DNA of 64,000 nucleotides from Pseudomonas putida (lineage in GTDB: Bacteria > Pseudomonadota > Gammaproteobacteria > Pseudomonadales > Pseudomonadaceae): NCBI RefSeq assembly GCF_002906855.1, contig NZ_MINI01000038.1, positions 930,001 to 994,000 of the forward strand, read 5' to 3'. A program made the translations under genes and the position numbers. Shown piece by piece: positions 22,059 through 31,716 of the stretch; position 1 is the stretch's first letter, and every line of letters starts with the position of its first letter. The notes below the pieces were generated by a model. That model was given only the letters and a program-made list of their open reading frames with translations, had not been told where the DNA came from and did not search any database.

Positions 22059-23446
22059 TCGAACGCCTCGTCGCCGCCGCTGCGCTTGCGCTTGCTGCCA
22101 CTGCGCTTGCGTTTGCGCGGGCCGGCACCGGTGCCTTCGTCACGGCTGCCAAGCTCGCGGATCATCTCGCGGCGCTCGCTGTCGTTGGCATCCTGGTAGT
22201 CGGTCCACCACTGGCCGAGGTCGTCGGTTTCCTCGCCGGCGCTTTCGCGCAGCAGCAGGAAGTCGTAACCGGCACGGAAGCGTGGGTTGTCGAGCAGCAG
22301 GTCGGCACGCTTGCCACTGCGACGCGGCAGGCGTTCCTGCATGTCCCAGATCTCGCGGATCGGCAGGGTGAAGCGCTTCGGGATAGCGATGCGCGCGCAC
22401 TGTTCGGCGATCAGGTCGTGGGCCGCACCGTTCATGGCAGGGATTGGCGGCACGCCTTGGTTCTGCAGGTGCAGCACGCGGCCTGGCAGGGCAGGCCAGA
22501 GCAGGGCGGCGAACAGGAAGGCCGGGGTGACCGGCTTGCCTTGCTTGACGCGCAGGTCGGTATTGTTCAGCGCTTGGCTGATCAGGGTATGGGTATAGGT
22601 CGGGCGCTCGTCCAGGGCATGGGCACTGGCCGGGAACAGCGGCTCGAACAGCTCCAGGTCGACCAGCATTTCGAAGGCGATGGCACCCTGGCCGGAGAGG
22701 AACAGCTTGAGGCATTCCTCGAAAAGGCGTGCTGGCGGGATCTCGCGCAGCAGCGGGGCCAGTTTGCGAATCGGCTGGAAGGTGTGCTTTTCGATGCCGA
22801 AGTCGAGCTTGGCAGCGAAACGCACGGCACGCAGCATGCGCACCGGGTCTTCCTGGTAGCGGTGGGTCGGGTCGCCGATCAGGCGCAACAGACGGTTGCG
22901 GATGTCGTGCACGCCGTTGGCGTAGTCGAGGATGCGCTCGCTGACCGGATCGTAGTACAGGGCGTTGATGGTGAAGTCGCGGCGTTGCGCGTCTTCTTCC
23001 AAGGTGCCGTACACGTTGTCACGCAGGATACGACCACTGGCGTTGTGCGACGAACGGTGGCTGTCGCCCTGGTCGTCTTCCGAGTGGGGCGCGCGGAAAG
23101 TGGCGACTTCGATGATCTCACGGCCGAAATGCACGTGGACCAGCTTGAAGCGCCGACCGATGATGCGCGCGTTGCGGAATTCGGCACGGACCTGTTCGGG
23201 CGTGGCGCTGGTGGCGACGTCGAAGTCCTTGGGCGTGATGCCCAGCATCAGGTCGCGGACGCAGCCACCGACCAGATATGCCTGGTAGCCCGCACTCTGC
23301 AGGCGCTCGACGATGTTCACCGCGTGGCGGCTGAACTGGTGGCGCTGCAGCGAGTGTTGGCTCTTGTTGATCACCTCAGGCGTGGTGCGCCTGTGGTGCT
23401 GGCCCGGTACGGGAGGGCGGAACGACTGGAACAGCTTCTTCAGCAT
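22055..23446 (-). CDS. pcnB: Poly(A) polymerase I
   Basis: Adds 3' poly(A) tails that promote RNA decay. The protein carries the class II nucleotidyltransferase head, AYLVGGCVRDLMLGITPKDFDVATSATPEQVR, and RRDFTINALYYDP, IGDPTHRYQEDPVRMLRAVRFAAKLDF. The C-terminus is very basic (RKRKRSGSKRKRSGG), as in PcnB rather than tRNA nucleotidyltransferase. The ATG at 23446 (463 residues) is preferred over a GTG three codons upstream; neither has a clear Shine-Dalgarno. It lies directly downstream of CrcZ. Confidence 0.93.
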   Translation of the reverse strand: MLKKLFQSFRPPVPGQHHRRTTPEVINKSQHSLQRHQFSRHAVNIVERLQSAGYQAYLVGGCVRDLMLGITPKDFDVATSATPEQVRAEFRNARIIGRRFKLVHVHFGREIIEVATFRAPHSEDDQGDSHRSSHNASGRILRDNVYGTLEEDAQRRDFTINALYYDPVSERILDYANGVHDIRNRLLRLIGDPTHRYQEDPVRMLRAVRFAAKLDFGIEKHTFQPIRKLAPLLREIPPARLFEECLKLFLSGQGAIAFEMLVDLELFEPLFPASAHALDERPTYTHTLISQALNNTDLRVKQGKPVTPAFLFAALLWPALPGRVLHLQNQGVPPIPAMNGAAHDLIAEQCARIAIPKRFTLPIREIWDMQERLPRRSGKRADLLLDNPRFRAGYDFLLLRESAGEETDDLGQWWTDYQDANDSERREMIRELGSRDEGTGAGPRKRKRSGSKRKRSGGDEAFE

Positions 23447-23571
23447 GGGATGCACTGTTTGAAGGAATGTTCGGCCAAGAATAGGAGAATGGCCGCATGA
23501 TGGGCGGGGATTCTAGCATTTACTCGGGGAATGGTGTAGGCGGTAGCAGGAGAGCCTGCCGAAGGGGAGAA

Positions 23572-23941
23572 ACGACAAGGGGAGCCTAAGCTCCCCAAGA
23601 AGTCGTTGCGTGCTCTTATTGTTTTTTTACTGGGCTTCTTGTTTTTGTTGAGTGCCCTGTCCACAAATCTCGAAGCTTGTGGACGACCCCCAATCCAGGG
23701 GTAAAGAGCAAACGGATTGCTTTGGCCGCTGATGTCACGTTGATCCTTCGATCCAACCAGTTCAGGCGCTGCTTTTAAGTGCAGTTTTTGTTGTTCTCTG
23801 CCTGGTCGTGGGGCAAGCCCCAAACACGCATCCTCTCCAAAAGAATCAGTTAGCTGCGCCTCCGCCGTCTTGTTTTTATTGTGCGTGAGCCGTTTCGTCT
23901 TGTTCTTATTCTGAGTTGCTGTGCTTGTTATTGTTCTTGTA
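23572..23941 (-). ncRNA. crcZ: CrcZ, Hfq/Crc-sequestering small RNA
   Basis: CrcZ sequesters Hfq/Crc and so relieves carbon catabolite repression. It is called from several agreeing signs: position between cbrB and pcnB as in Pseudomonas, a sigma-54 promoter at 23951-23968, a terminator at 23579-23596, and a length of about 370 nt. On the minus strand the RNA carries about six A-rich CA motifs, for example AAGAACAATAACAAG, AATAAGAACAAG, AATAAAAACAAG, AGAACAACAAAAAC, CAACAAAAACAAGAAG and AAAAAACAATAAG, the type bound by Hfq with Crc. The exact 5' end is estimated from the promoter. A 169-codon open frame across it is not a protein gene. Confidence 0.9.
23575..23596 (-). terminator. CrcZ terminator
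   Basis: GGGGAGC and GCTCCCC pair around a 4-nt loop. On the minus strand this is followed by TTGTCGTTT. It closes the CrcZ transcript before pcnB. Confidence 0.8.
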
Positions 23942-23950
23942 CCAGACATA

Positions 23951-23968
23951 TAGCAGGTGCCGTGCCAA
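23951..23968 (-). promoter_or_regulatory. Sigma-54 promoter of crcZ
   Basis: On the minus strand the sequence TTGGCACGGCACCTGCTA matches the -24/-12 consensus TTGGCACG-N4-TTGCW with one change and correct GG-N10-GC spacing. It places transcription start near 23941, just before the A-rich RNA. CbrB, encoded next door, is the expected activator. Confidence 0.88.
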
Positions 23969-24043
23969 CTTTTCGAAATCCAGTAAAATCAAGGGGTTGA
24001 GGCGGTTTGGCAGATTTCTGCAGGTCGAAAATGTAGATTTTTC

Positions 24044-24116
24044 GTTACCGTACGCCTCGGGAACTGTTACGCCGGAAAGGTTGGGTAACAGATTTGTGCG
24101 GGAACTGAGGTGTTAC
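24044..24116. promoter_or_regulatory. Upstream activating sites for CbrB
   Basis: An inverted repeat TGTTAC-N14-GTAACA (24065-24090) lies about 100-125 bp upstream of the crcZ -24 element, with single GTTAC copies at 24044-24048 and 24112-24116. Position and form fit activator sites for the neighbouring sigma-54 activator CbrB. Binding is inferred, not shown. Confidence 0.65.
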
Positions 24117-24123
24117 CTGGGGC

Positions 24124-24171
24124 AGAGGGTGTGGCTTTGCCACCCTCTTCGCGGGGTTGCCCGCGAAGAGG
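24124..24171. repeat. Hairpin plus REP palindrome downstream of cbrB
   Basis: CCTCTTCGCGGG (24144-24155) and CCCGCGAAGAGG (24160-24171) form a REP-type palindrome. An overlapping hairpin pairs AGAGGGTG-GGC with GCCACCCTCT. Together they lie 25 nt after the cbrB stop and probably insulate cbrB from the crcZ control region. Confidence 0.7.
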
Positions 24172-24196
24172 CCAGTAGGGCCAACGGAGATCCGAA

Positions 24197-25642
24197 TCAG
24201 TTGTCGCTGGTCGCGTTGCTCTTGCGCCGCGGGATGCCCAGGCGCTGGCGCCGTTCCCACAGGCACTTGCGGCTGACACCGAGCTTGCGTGCGAGCTCGG
24301 TCTCGGTCATGTGGTCCTGGTGCTCGAGCACGAAGTGCTGGAAGTAGTCCTCCAGCGACAGATCCTCGGTCGGCTCATGGCTGGCACTGCTCGCGCTGGC
24401 CACGACCAAGGCATTGTCGAGGATGTCATCCTCTTCAAGGTCGCTCAGCTCGATGTCGATGCCCAGCATGTCGGCGGAAATTTCCGCGCTCTCGCTGAGG
24501 ATCACCGCGCGCTCTACGGCGTTTTCCAGTTCGCGCACGTTACCCGGCCAGCTGTAATGACGAATGGCTTGCTCGGCCTCGGCCGAGAAGTGCAGGTCGT
24601 CACGGCCGATGCGCGCGCTCTGGCGGGCGAGGAAGGCATTGGCGATCTCATTGACGTCACTGCCGCGCTCGCGCAGGGCCGGCAACTTCAGGGCGATCAC
24701 GTGCAGGCGGTAATAAAGGTCTTCGCGGAACTGCCCGGCCTTGGCCAGGTTCTTCAGGTCGCGGTGGGTCGCGGCGATCAGACGCACGTCGACTTTCTGC
24801 GACTGTACCGAGCCGACCCGGCGAATCTCGCCTTCCTGCAGCACGCGCAGAAGGCGCGCCTGGGCTTCGAGCGGCAGTTCACCGATCTCGTCGAGGAACA
24901 GGGTGCCACCGTCGGCGGCTTCCACCAGGCCGGCACGGCCGGCGCTGGCGCCGGTGAATGCGCCCTTTTCGTGGCCGAACAGTTCCGATTCGATCAGGGT
25001 TTCCGGAATCGCCGCGCAGTTCACCGAAATCATCGGCGCCTTGGCACGTCGCGACAGGTTGTGCAGCGCGCGGGCAACCAGCTCTTTACCAGTGCCCGAC
25101 TCACCCTGGATCAGCACGTTGGAGTCGGTGGGCGCGACTTTGCGGATCTTGCTGTACATGTCCTGCATCGGCGGGCACGAACCGATGATGCCGATCTCGC
25201 CATTGGCGGCACTGGCAGCCTTCTCGGCAGGCGCGGCCTTGCCGTTGGCCCGCGGCTCGGCGGCCGGGGCTGGCGCGGCAGCAGGGGCATTCTGGCGATC
25301 ACGCAGGATGCGCGCTACGGCCTGGAGCATTTCATCGTGGTCGAAGGGCTTGGCGATGTAGTCCACCGCGCCCATCTTCATCGAGTCCACCGCCGAGCGC
25401 AGGCTGGCGTAGCTGGTCATGATCAGCACGGGTGTGCCCTGGCCAAGCTTGATCAGCTCGGTACCCGGGGCGCCCGGCAGGCGCAGGTCGCTGACGATCA
25501 GGTCGAAGGTGGCAATGCTGAAGCGTTCCTGGGCTTCCTGCACCGAGCCGGCTTCGCTGACCTGGTACTGGTTCCGTTCGAGCAGCCGACGCAGGGCCGA
25601 GCGGATGATGGTTTCGTCTTCGACGATCAGAATGTGCGGCAT
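24197..25642 (-). CDS. cbrB: Sigma-54-dependent response regulator CbrB
   Basis: NtrC-family activator controlling carbon/nitrogen source use and crcZ. The 481-residue protein has a receiver domain (residues 1-110; phospho-acceptor Asp52, Lys98), an Ala/Pro-rich linker, an AAA+ domain with Walker A GESGTGKE (180-187), the sigma-54 contact loop GAFTGA (227-232), [14 protein letters not shown], and a C-terminal Fis-type HTH ([29 protein letters not shown]). It follows cbrA by 4 nt and precedes the small RNA it is expected to activate. Confidence 0.96.
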   Translation of the reverse strand: MPHILIVEDETIIRSALRRLLERNQYQVSEAGSVQEAQERFSIATFDLIVSDLRLPGAPGTELIKLGQGTPVLIMTSYASLRSAVDSMKMGAVDYIAKPFDHDEMLQAVARILRDRQNAPAAAPAPAAEPRANGKAAPAEKAASAANGEIGIIGSCPPMQDMYSKIRKVAPTDSNVLIQGESGTGKELVARALHNLSRRAKAPMISVNCAAIPETLIESELFGHEKGAFTGASAGRAGLVEAADGGTLFLDEIGELPLEAQARLLRVLQEGEIRRVGSVQSQKVDVRLIAATHRDLKNLAKAGQFREDLYYRLHVIALKLPALRERGSDVNEIANAFLARQSARIGRDDLHFSAEAEQAIRHYSWPGNVRELENAVERAVILSESAEISADMLGIDIELSDLEEDDILDNALVVASASSASHEPTEDLSLEDYFQHFVLEHQDHMTETELARKLGVSRKCLWERRQRLGIPRRKSNATSDN

Positions 25643-25646
25643 TGAT

Positions 25647-28622
25647 TCAATTCTCTCGACGGTCTCGAATTTCAGGGGACGTCGCTACGACATGCCGGGG
25701 CAGGGTCACGCGGATCCGGGTGCCACGTTGCCGTTCGATGTCGGCCGGGCTGTCGATGGTGATTTGCCCATAATGCTCTTCCACGATGGAATAGACCAGA
25801 GCGAGCCCCAGTCCGGTTCCTTCGCCCGGGTCTTTGGTGGTGAAGAATGGCTCGAACAGGCGGTCCATGATGTTCTTCGGTATCCCGCTGCCTTCGTCCT
25901 CGACGATCAGGTCGACGGTGTGCTCGCTGACTTCACTGCGCACCCGCACGGCACTGCCGGGCGGGGAGGCATCGCGGGCGTTGGAGAGCAGGTTGATCAG
26001 CACCTGGGCGAGGCGCTGCGGATCCCCCTCGGCCCAATGGTCCGGGTCGCAGAGGTTGAAGAACTGTACTTCGAAGTTGCGCCGGTTCAATGCCAGCAGA
26101 CCGATGGCGTCTTGCGCCACTTCGGCCAGGCACACCGGCTCTTCGCTGTTCTGATGGCTACCACCGGCGTGGGCGAAGCTCATCAGTGACTGGACGATGC
26201 GCGACACGCGCTTGGTCTGTTCGAGGATCTGGCTGGACAGCTCGATGATTTCGCCATCGTCTTCGCGCTCCTCGCGCAGGTTTTGCGCCAGGCAGGCGAT
26301 GCCGGTGATCGGGTTGCCGATTTCGTGGGCCACACCGGCAGCCAGGCGGCCGATGCTGGCCAGGCGCTCGGAGTGCACCAGCTTGTCTTCCAGTGCCTGG
26401 GTTTCGGTAAGGTCCTCCACCAGCAGCACAAGGCCGCTGTTACCCGGCGCCAGGGGCTCGTCGATGGCCGCCTTGTGCAGGTTCAGCCAGCGCGGCTGGC
26501 CGTCCAGCGCCAGGCGCTGTTTGTGCAGGTGTTCGTCGGGCACGTTGATGAAACCCTGCAGCAGGCCGCGCCAGGGTTCGCTGATGGTCACCAGGCGCGA
26601 GCCGACCACGTGCTTGGCGGCAATGCCGGTCAGCTCTTCCATGGCCTTGTTCCACATCAGGATTTCCTGGTCCTTGGCCAGCGAGCAGACGCCCATGGGC
26701 AGCTCTTGCAGGGTCTGGCGGTGGTAGCGGCGCAGCGCGTCGAGTTCGGCGGCAAGGCCGGTAAGGCGCGAGTGGTAGTCTTCCAGGCGGCTTTCGATGA
26801 AGTGGATGTCCTCGGTGACGTAGTTCTCGTTACCGGACTTGTACGGCAGGAAGGTCTCGACCATGTCCTGGGCCACACTCGGCCCCATCAGCCCGGAGAG
26901 GTTGGCCTCGATACGGTCACGCAGGCGGCGCAGGGCATAGGGGCGGCGCTCGTCGAACGGCAGGTAGAGGTCGCGCAGGGCCTGCTCGACCTCCTTCTGC
27001 GCCGCCTTGGCGCCCAGCGGTTTGGCCAGCTGGGTAGCGAATTCCTGCGGCGAGGCGGCATGCAGTTCACGGCGCTGCGGCCGGCGCACGTTGTCCACGG
27101 CGCAGGCTTCGGCGGCGCTGACTTCTTCGCTGCTGGCGTTGGTGAACAGCGAAATCAGCGTGAACAGCAGTACGTTGGCCGCCAGCGAGGCAATGGCCGC
27201 CATGTGCCAACTGGTGTCGTCGAGCACATAGATCATGTCCAGCAACGGGATATAGAAGCCCTGCAGGTTGCCCAGCAGCGGCAGCAGCATGGTCACCATC
27301 CACACCAGGGTCCCGGCCAGCAGCCCGGCTATGAAGCCGCGGCGGTTGGCGGTCGGCCAGTACAGCACCGACAGCACGCCAGGCAAGAACTGCAGAGTGG
27401 CGACGAAGGCGACGATACCCAGGTTGGCCAGGCTCTGGTGGTTGTTCTGGGTCAGGTAGAAGACAAACCCGGCAGTGATGATGGCGACGATCAGCGCGCG
27501 GCGTGTCCATTTCAGCCAGCGGTAGATATTGCCCTCGGCCGGTGGCTGGTACAGTGGCAGCACCAAGTGGTTGAGGGCCATGCCCGACAAGGCAAGCGTA
27601 GTGACGATGATCAGCCCGCTGGCGGATGCCAGACCGCCAACGTAGGCGAGCAACGTCAATGCCTGGTTGTTGGCGGCGAGCCCCAAGCCCAGGGTGAAGT
27701 ACTCAGGGTTGGTACTCGCGCCCAGGCGCAGGCCGGCCCACAGTACCAGCGGCACCGCCAGGCTCATCAGCAGCAGGAACAGCGGCAGGCCCCAGCTGGC
27801 GCTTACCAGCGCGCGCGGGTTGAGGTTTTCGGTGAAGGCCATGTGGTACATGTGCGGCATGACGATGGCCGAGGCGAAGAACACCAGCAACAGGGTGCGC
27901 CAAGGGCCTTCCTGCAGCGGCGTATGCAGCGCCGCCAGGGCGGTCTGGTTCTGCAGCAGCCATACTTCCAGCTCATGCGGGCCACCGAACACGCCATACA
28001 GCGCATACAGGCCGATGCCGCCCAGGGCCACCAGCTTGATCACCGATTCGAAGGCGATGGCGAACACCAGGCCCTCGTGTTTCTCACGCGTGGCGATGTG
28101 GCGCGAGCCGAAGAAGATGGTGAACAGGATGATCAGCGTACAGAAGGCAAAGGCCACCCGGGCCTTGACCGGCTCGCCGGTGAGGATGCTGATCGAGTCG
28201 GCCACCGCCTGGATCTGCAGTGCCAGCAAGGGCAGCACGCCGATCAGCATGATGATCGTGGTCAGCGCGCCGGCCCAGGTGCTGCGAAAGCGGAACGCCA
28301 GCAGGTCGGCCAGCGACGACAACTGGTAGGTGCGGGTGATCTTGAGGATCGGATACAGCAGCACCGGTGCCAGCAGGAATGCACCGGACACCCCCAGGTA
28401 ACAGGCGAGGAAACCGTAGCCGTACTGGTAGGCCAGGCCCACCGAGCCATAGAAGGCCCAGGCGCTGGCGTAGACGCCCAGCGACAGGGTGTAGGTCAGC
28501 GGGTGGCGAATGATGGAGCGCGGGATCAGCCCACGCTCGCTGATCCAGGCCACGCCGAACAGCACCATAAGGTACGCGGCGCTGATCAGGATCATCTGGG
28601 TCAGGCTAAAGCTCATCGGCAT
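25647..28622 (-). CDS. cbrA: Transporter-like sensor histidine kinase CbrA
   Basis: Partner kinase of CbrB. The 991-residue protein is a natural fusion. Residues 1 to about 500 form a sodium/solute symporter-like domain of about 13 membrane helices. A linker region follows, then a PAS domain ([24 protein letters not shown]), a HisKA domain with phospho-acceptor His766 in [12 protein letters not shown], and an HATPase domain ([31 protein letters not shown]). In Pseudomonas the transporter part can carry histidine, but signal output does not strictly need it. The start overlaps the cbrX gene by 17 nt. An alternative ATG lies two codons inside. Confidence 0.95.
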   Translation of the reverse strand: MPMSFSLTQMILISAAYLMVLFGVAWISERGLIPRSIIRHPLTYTLSLGVYASAWAFYGSVGLAYQYGYGFLACYLGVSGAFLLAPVLLYPILKITRTYQLSSLADLLAFRFRSTWAGALTTIIMLIGVLPLLALQIQAVADSISILTGEPVKARVAFAFCTLIILFTIFFGSRHIATREKHEGLVFAIAFESVIKLVALGGIGLYALYGVFGGPHELEVWLLQNQTALAALHTPLQEGPWRTLLLVFFASAIVMPHMYHMAFTENLNPRALVSASWGLPLFLLLMSLAVPLVLWAGLRLGASTNPEYFTLGLGLAANNQALTLLAYVGGLASASGLIIVTTLALSGMALNHLVLPLYQPPAEGNIYRWLKWTRRALIVAIITAGFVFYLTQNNHQSLANLGIVAFVATLQFLPGVLSVLYWPTANRRGFIAGLLAGTLVWMVTMLLPLLGNLQGFYIPLLDMIYVLDDTSWHMAAIASLAANVLLFTLISLFTNASSEEVSAAEACAVDNVRRPQRRELHAASPQEFATQLAKPLGAKAAQKEVEQALRDLYLPFDERRPYALRRLRDRIEANLSGLMGPSVAQDMVETFLPYKSGNENYVTEDIHFIESRLEDYHSRLTGLAAELDALRRYHRQTLQELPMGVCSLAKDQEILMWNKAMEELTGIAAKHVVGSRLVTISEPWRGLLQGFINVPDEHLHKQRLALDGQPRWLNLHKAAIDEPLAPGNSGLVLLVEDLTETQALEDKLVHSERLASIGRLAAGVAHEIGNPITGIACLAQNLREEREDDGEIIELSSQILEQTKRVSRIVQSLMSFAHAGGSHQNSEEPVCLAEVAQDAIGLLALNRRNFEVQFFNLCDPDHWAEGDPQRLAQVLINLLSNARDASPPGSAVRVRSEVSEHTVDLIVEDEGSGIPKNIMDRLFEPFFTTKDPGEGTGLGLALVYSIVEEHYGQITIDSPADIERQRGTRIRVTLPRHVVATSPEIRDRREN

Positions 28623-28782
28623 CTCGTTGGCTCTGCAGGATGAAGGTGACGACGATCAGGATCAGCCAGAGCAGGTAGGGGCGGTACCAGGCACCGGTCG
28701 GTTCGATCCACCAGTCCATGATGGCCGGGGAGAACAGGTAGATCCCCACGACCAGAAGCAGGACCAAACGATAGATGTACAT
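28606..28782 (-). CDS. cbrX: Small membrane protein CbrX upstream of cbrA
   Basis: A 58-residue protein read on the minus strand, starting MYIYRLVLLLVVGIYLF and ending QSQRDADEL. It has two hydrophobic segments (residues 3-20 and about 37-50) separated by DWWIEPTGAWYRP. A GAGG site precedes the ATG at Shine-Dalgarno distance. The stop lies 17 nt inside cbrA, which suggests translational coupling. Pseudomonas genomes have a short gene, cbrX, at this position; its role is thought to be linked to cbrA expression. It is too short for most length cut-offs and easily missed. Confidence 0.85.
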   Translation of the reverse strand: MYIYRLVLLLVVGIYLFSPAIMDWWIEPTGAWYRPYLLWLILIVVTFILQSQRDADEL

Positions 28783-28932
28783 GCTGGCCTCGATGGTTGG
28801 GCGCTGCGGGCTTGGACTTATTATTGGCGCAAATGGCCGAGGGGATGCTAGCGGGAATCCATAGGGTTCGCCAAGGTTTTGAATTTGCTGGGCTTTTGAT
28901 TTCGACAGGTATTTCGCCTGTACTGGCCTGCT

Positions 28933-29820
28933 TTAGTGCAAATCAGCCTCTGGGACAGTAGCCTGCCGGGCAATCGCCTCCGGCCGCCATTGCTTGCGGG
29001 CAATCGCCAGCACTTCAGCCGGGGGCGCCAGCAGCAATTCTGGGTCTGCTTCCTGGCCAAGCGCCCGCAACGCCCGCAACAACAGCGGCGTCGCATGCTC
29101 CGCTTGCAATGGCGGCGAGCGGTACGACTTGCCCAACTTGTGCCCATCCGGCTGCACGATCAGCGGAATATGCAGGTAACGCGGCTGCGAAAAACCCAGC
29201 AACTCCTGCAGGTAGAGCTGGCGTGGGGTGTTGTCGAGCAGGTCGGCGCCACGCACGATGTCGGTGACGCCCTGCCAGGCATCGTCCAGCACCACCGCCA
29301 GTTGATAGGCATACAGCCCATCCCGGCGCTGGATGACGAAATCGCCCACCTCACACCCCAGGTGCTGCTGGAACTCGCCCTGCACCCGGTCGGTAAAGCG
29401 GTAGATCAGTTCTGGCACCCGCAACCGGATCGCCGCGCCCTCACGGGCATGACCCGCATTACGGCAAAAGCCTGGGTAGATGCCGTTGTGCGCCTCCAGC
29501 TGCTTGCGCGAGCAAGTACAGGCGTAGGCCAGGCCCATGTTGAACAGGCGGTCGACCACGGCGGCATAGGCTTCGTGGCGCTGGCTCTGAAAAACCACCT
29601 CGCCATCCCATTCCAGGCCGTAACGCTCAAGGGTCTGCAGGATCGCGTCGCGGGCCCCTGGCATCTCCCGGGGCGGGTCGGTGTCTTCCATGCGCAACAG
29701 CCAGCGGCCGTCTACCGCGCGGGCGTCGAGCCAGGAGGCGAGAGCGGCAACCAGCGAGCCGAAGTGCAGGAAACCGCTCGGTGTGGGGGCGAAGCGTCCG
29801 ATGTAGCGGGAGTCTTTCAT
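28933..29820 (-). CDS. gluQ: Glutamyl-Q tRNA(Asp) synthetase
   Basis: A truncated glutamyl-tRNA synthetase paralogue that attaches glutamate to queuosine in the anticodon of tRNA-Asp. It has the class I motifs RFAPTPSGFLHFGSLVAAL (HIGH region) and GHKLGKS (KMSKS-like), a zinc-site Cys set (CTCSRKQL and PGFCRNAG) and no anticodon-binding domain. The start at 29820 gives 295 residues; an in-frame ATG at 29835 adds five. It follows dksA, an order conserved from enterobacteria to pseudomonads. Confidence 0.93.
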   Translation of the reverse strand: MKDSRYIGRFAPTPSGFLHFGSLVAALASWLDARAVDGRWLLRMEDTDPPREMPGARDAILQTLERYGLEWDGEVVFQSQRHEAYAAVVDRLFNMGLAYACTCSRKQLEAHNGIYPGFCRNAGHAREGAAIRLRVPELIYRFTDRVQGEFQQHLGCEVGDFVIQRRDGLYAYQLAVVLDDAWQGVTDIVRGADLLDNTPRQLYLQELLGFSQPRYLHIPLIVQPDGHKLGKSYRSPPLQAEHATPLLLRALRALGQEADPELLLAPPAEVLAIARKQWRPEAIARQATVPEADLH

Positions 29821-29843
29821 GGCATTGCCGGGCATATAAATGA

Positions 29844-29868
29844 AACGGGGCGCATGATGCGCCCCGTT
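29844..29868 (-). terminator. Terminator of dksA
   Basis: An 11-bp perfect stem, AACGGGGCGCA with TGCGCCCCGTT, has a 3-nt loop. On the minus strand it is followed by TTCATTTAT. It lies 16 nt past the dksA stop and separates dksA from gluQ. Confidence 0.8.
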
Positions 29869-29883
29869 CGGATGGAAGAAGTG

Positions 29884-30330
29884 TCAGCCTTTGCCGACGG
29901 TCTTTTCCTTTTTCTCCGAGATTTCCTTGCAGTCGAAGCACAGGTCGGCGGTCGGGCGGGCTTCCAGACGGCGCAGACCGATCTCGATACCGCAGGAATC
30001 GCACCAGCCGTAATCCTGGTCCTGGATCTTCTGCAGGGTCTTGTCGATCTTCTTGATCAGCTTGCGCTCGCGGTCGCGGTTGCGCAGCTCCAATGCAAAT
30101 TCTTCTTCCTGGCTGGCACGGTCGGCCGGGTCGGGGAAGTTGGCTGCTTCGTCCTTCATGTGGTCCACGGTACGGTCCACACTGACCATCAGCTCACCTT
30201 TCCAGGCATTGAGGAGTTTGGTGAAGTGCTTGCGCATGGGCTCGCCCATGTACTCTTCGCCCTTGGTCTCTTTATAGGGCTCGACACCGTACATGGTCTG
30301 ACCGGTTTTTTGCTTTTCTACGGTGGACAT
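29884..30330 (-). CDS. dksA: RNA polymerase-binding transcription factor DksA
   Basis: Works with ppGpp on RNA polymerase in the stringent response, notably at rRNA promoters. The 148-residue product has the coiled-coil region (DPADRASQEEEFALELRNRDRERKL) and the four-Cys zinc finger CDSCG...CFDCK. Start ATG at 30330 (MSTVEKQK) is chosen over an upstream GTG/ATG extension (MRGGLF). The zinc-finger form, rather than the Cys-poor DksA2 paralogue, is present. The divergent 210-nt gap to the aminotransferase likely holds its promoter. Confidence 0.96.
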   Translation of the reverse strand: MSTVEKQKTGQTMYGVEPYKETKGEEYMGEPMRKHFTKLLNAWKGELMVSVDRTVDHMKDEAANFPDPADRASQEEEFALELRNRDRERKLIKKIDKTLQKIQDQDYGWCDSCGIEIGLRRLEARPTADLCFDCKEISEKKEKTVGKG

Positions 30331-30540
30331 GAATAGACCGCCTCTCACTCATCTGATCCAATGCGCAGGATGCTCCATCTCCGGCACCCGCCGGCCCTGC
30401 GACTGCGAGCCGCCGAACTTACCAGATAGATCGGGGGTGCGCTACCCCGCCCGATCCTAGGTGTTGACCGCAGCGCGCGGCGTATGTTCGGTGCTGTGCA
30501 AGGGTAGAATCAACAGTTTAGACCCAATTGAGAGAAGGTC

Positions 30541-31713
30541 ATGGCCCACCCCTACAGTGCGCGCAGCCGCGCCATCGAACCCTTCCACGTCATGGCGTTG
30601 CTGGCGCGGGCCAACGAGCTGCAAGCGGCCGGCCATGACGTGATCCACCTGGAAATCGGCGAGCCAGACTTCACCACCGCCGCACCGATCGTCGCTGCCG
30701 GCCAGGCCGCACTGGCCGCCGGTCATACCCGCTACACAGCCGCCCGCGGACTGCCAGCGCTGCGCGAGGCGATCGCCGGTTTCTATGGCCAGCGTTATGG
30801 CCTGCAGATCGACCCTGAGCGGATTCTCGTCACTCCGGGCGGCTCCGGGGCGTTGCTGTTGGCCAGCAGCTTGTTGGTCGACCCTGGCAAGCACTGGCTG
30901 CTGGCCGACCCGGGTTACCCGTGCAACCGCCACTTCCTGCGCTTGGTCGAGGGTGGCGCGCAGCTGGTGCCGGTGGGGCCGGAGGTCAACTACCAGCTGA
31001 CTGCCGACCTGGTCGAGCGTTACTGGGACAAGGACAGCGTCGGCGCCCTGGTCGCTTCGCCAGCCAACCCGACGGGCACCGTGCTGGACCGCGACGAGCT
31101 GGCCAGCCTGTCCAAGGCCACCCGTGAGCGCCATGGCCACCTGGTCGTGGACGAGATCTACCACGGCCTGACCTACGGCATGGACGCACCGAGTGTGCTG
31201 GAAGTGGACGACTCGGCGTTCGTTCTGAATAGTTTTTCCAAGTATTTCGGCATGACCGGGTGGCGGCTCGGCTGGCTGGTGGCGCCGCCCAATGCCGTGG
31301 CCGACCTGGAGAAGTTGGCGCAGAACCTCTACATCAGTGCGCCGAGCATGGCCCAGCATGCGGCGCTGGCCTGTTTCCAGCCGGAAACCCTGGCGATTTT
31401 CGAAGAGCGCCGTGCCGAATTCGCCCGTCGCCGCGATTATCTGCTGCCGGCCCTGCGTGAACTGGGCTTCCGCATCGCCGTCGAGCCGCAGGGGGCGTTC
31501 TACCTGTATGCCGACATCAGCGCGTTCGGTGGCGATGCCTTTGCCTTCTGCCGGCATTTCCTCGAAACCGAGCACCTGGCCTTTACTCCGGGCCTGGACT
31601 TCGGCCGCCATTTGGCGGGTCACCACGTGCGTTTTGCCTATACCCAGAGCCTGCCGCGCCTGGAACAGGCGGTCGAGCGCATCGCTCGTGGCCTGAAAAG
31701 CTGGCAGGGGTAA
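30541..31713 (+). CDS. PLP-dependent class I aminotransferase
   Basis: A 390-residue fold-type I aminotransferase. Visible features are the substrate region LEIGEPDFTT, TRYTAARGLPALREAIAGFY, VTPGGSGALLLASSLLVDPG, the Asn-Pro motif ASPANPTGTVLDRDEL, VVDEIYHGLTYG, and the PLP-lysine motif NSFSKYFGMTGWRLGW. It is 3 nt from sfsA, so the two form a unit. The amino acid substrate is unknown. A TAGAAT hexamer at 30505-30510 could be its -10 box. Confidence 0.88.
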   Translation: MAHPYSARSRAIEPFHVMALLARANELQAAGHDVIHLEIGEPDFTTAAPIVAAGQAALAAGHTRYTAARGLPALREAIAGFYGQRYGLQIDPERILVTPGGSGALLLASSLLVDPGKHWLLADPGYPCNRHFLRLVEGGAQLVPVGPEVNYQLTADLVERYWDKDSVGALVASPANPTGTVLDRDELASLSKATRERHGHLVVDEIYHGLTYGMDAPSVLEVDDSAFVLNSFSKYFGMTGWRLGWLVAPPNAVADLEKLAQNLYISAPSMAQHAALACFQPETLAIFEERRAEFARRRDYLLPALRELGFRIAVEPQGAFYLYADISAFGGDAFAFCRHFLETEHLAFTPGLDFGRHLAGHHVRFAYTQSLPRLEQAVERIARGLKSWQG

Positions 31714-31716
31714 AGG

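Noticed and set aside
23440..23949. 169-codon open frame on the minus strand rich in Asn and Lys
   Set aside because: It coincides with CrcZ; the Asn/Lys bias comes from the A-rich Hfq/Crc motifs and there is no protein family resemblance.
26283..28643. 786-codon open frame opposite cbrA
   Set aside because: Shadow frame with Gln/His/Arg bias and no family features; CbrA on the other strand is complete.
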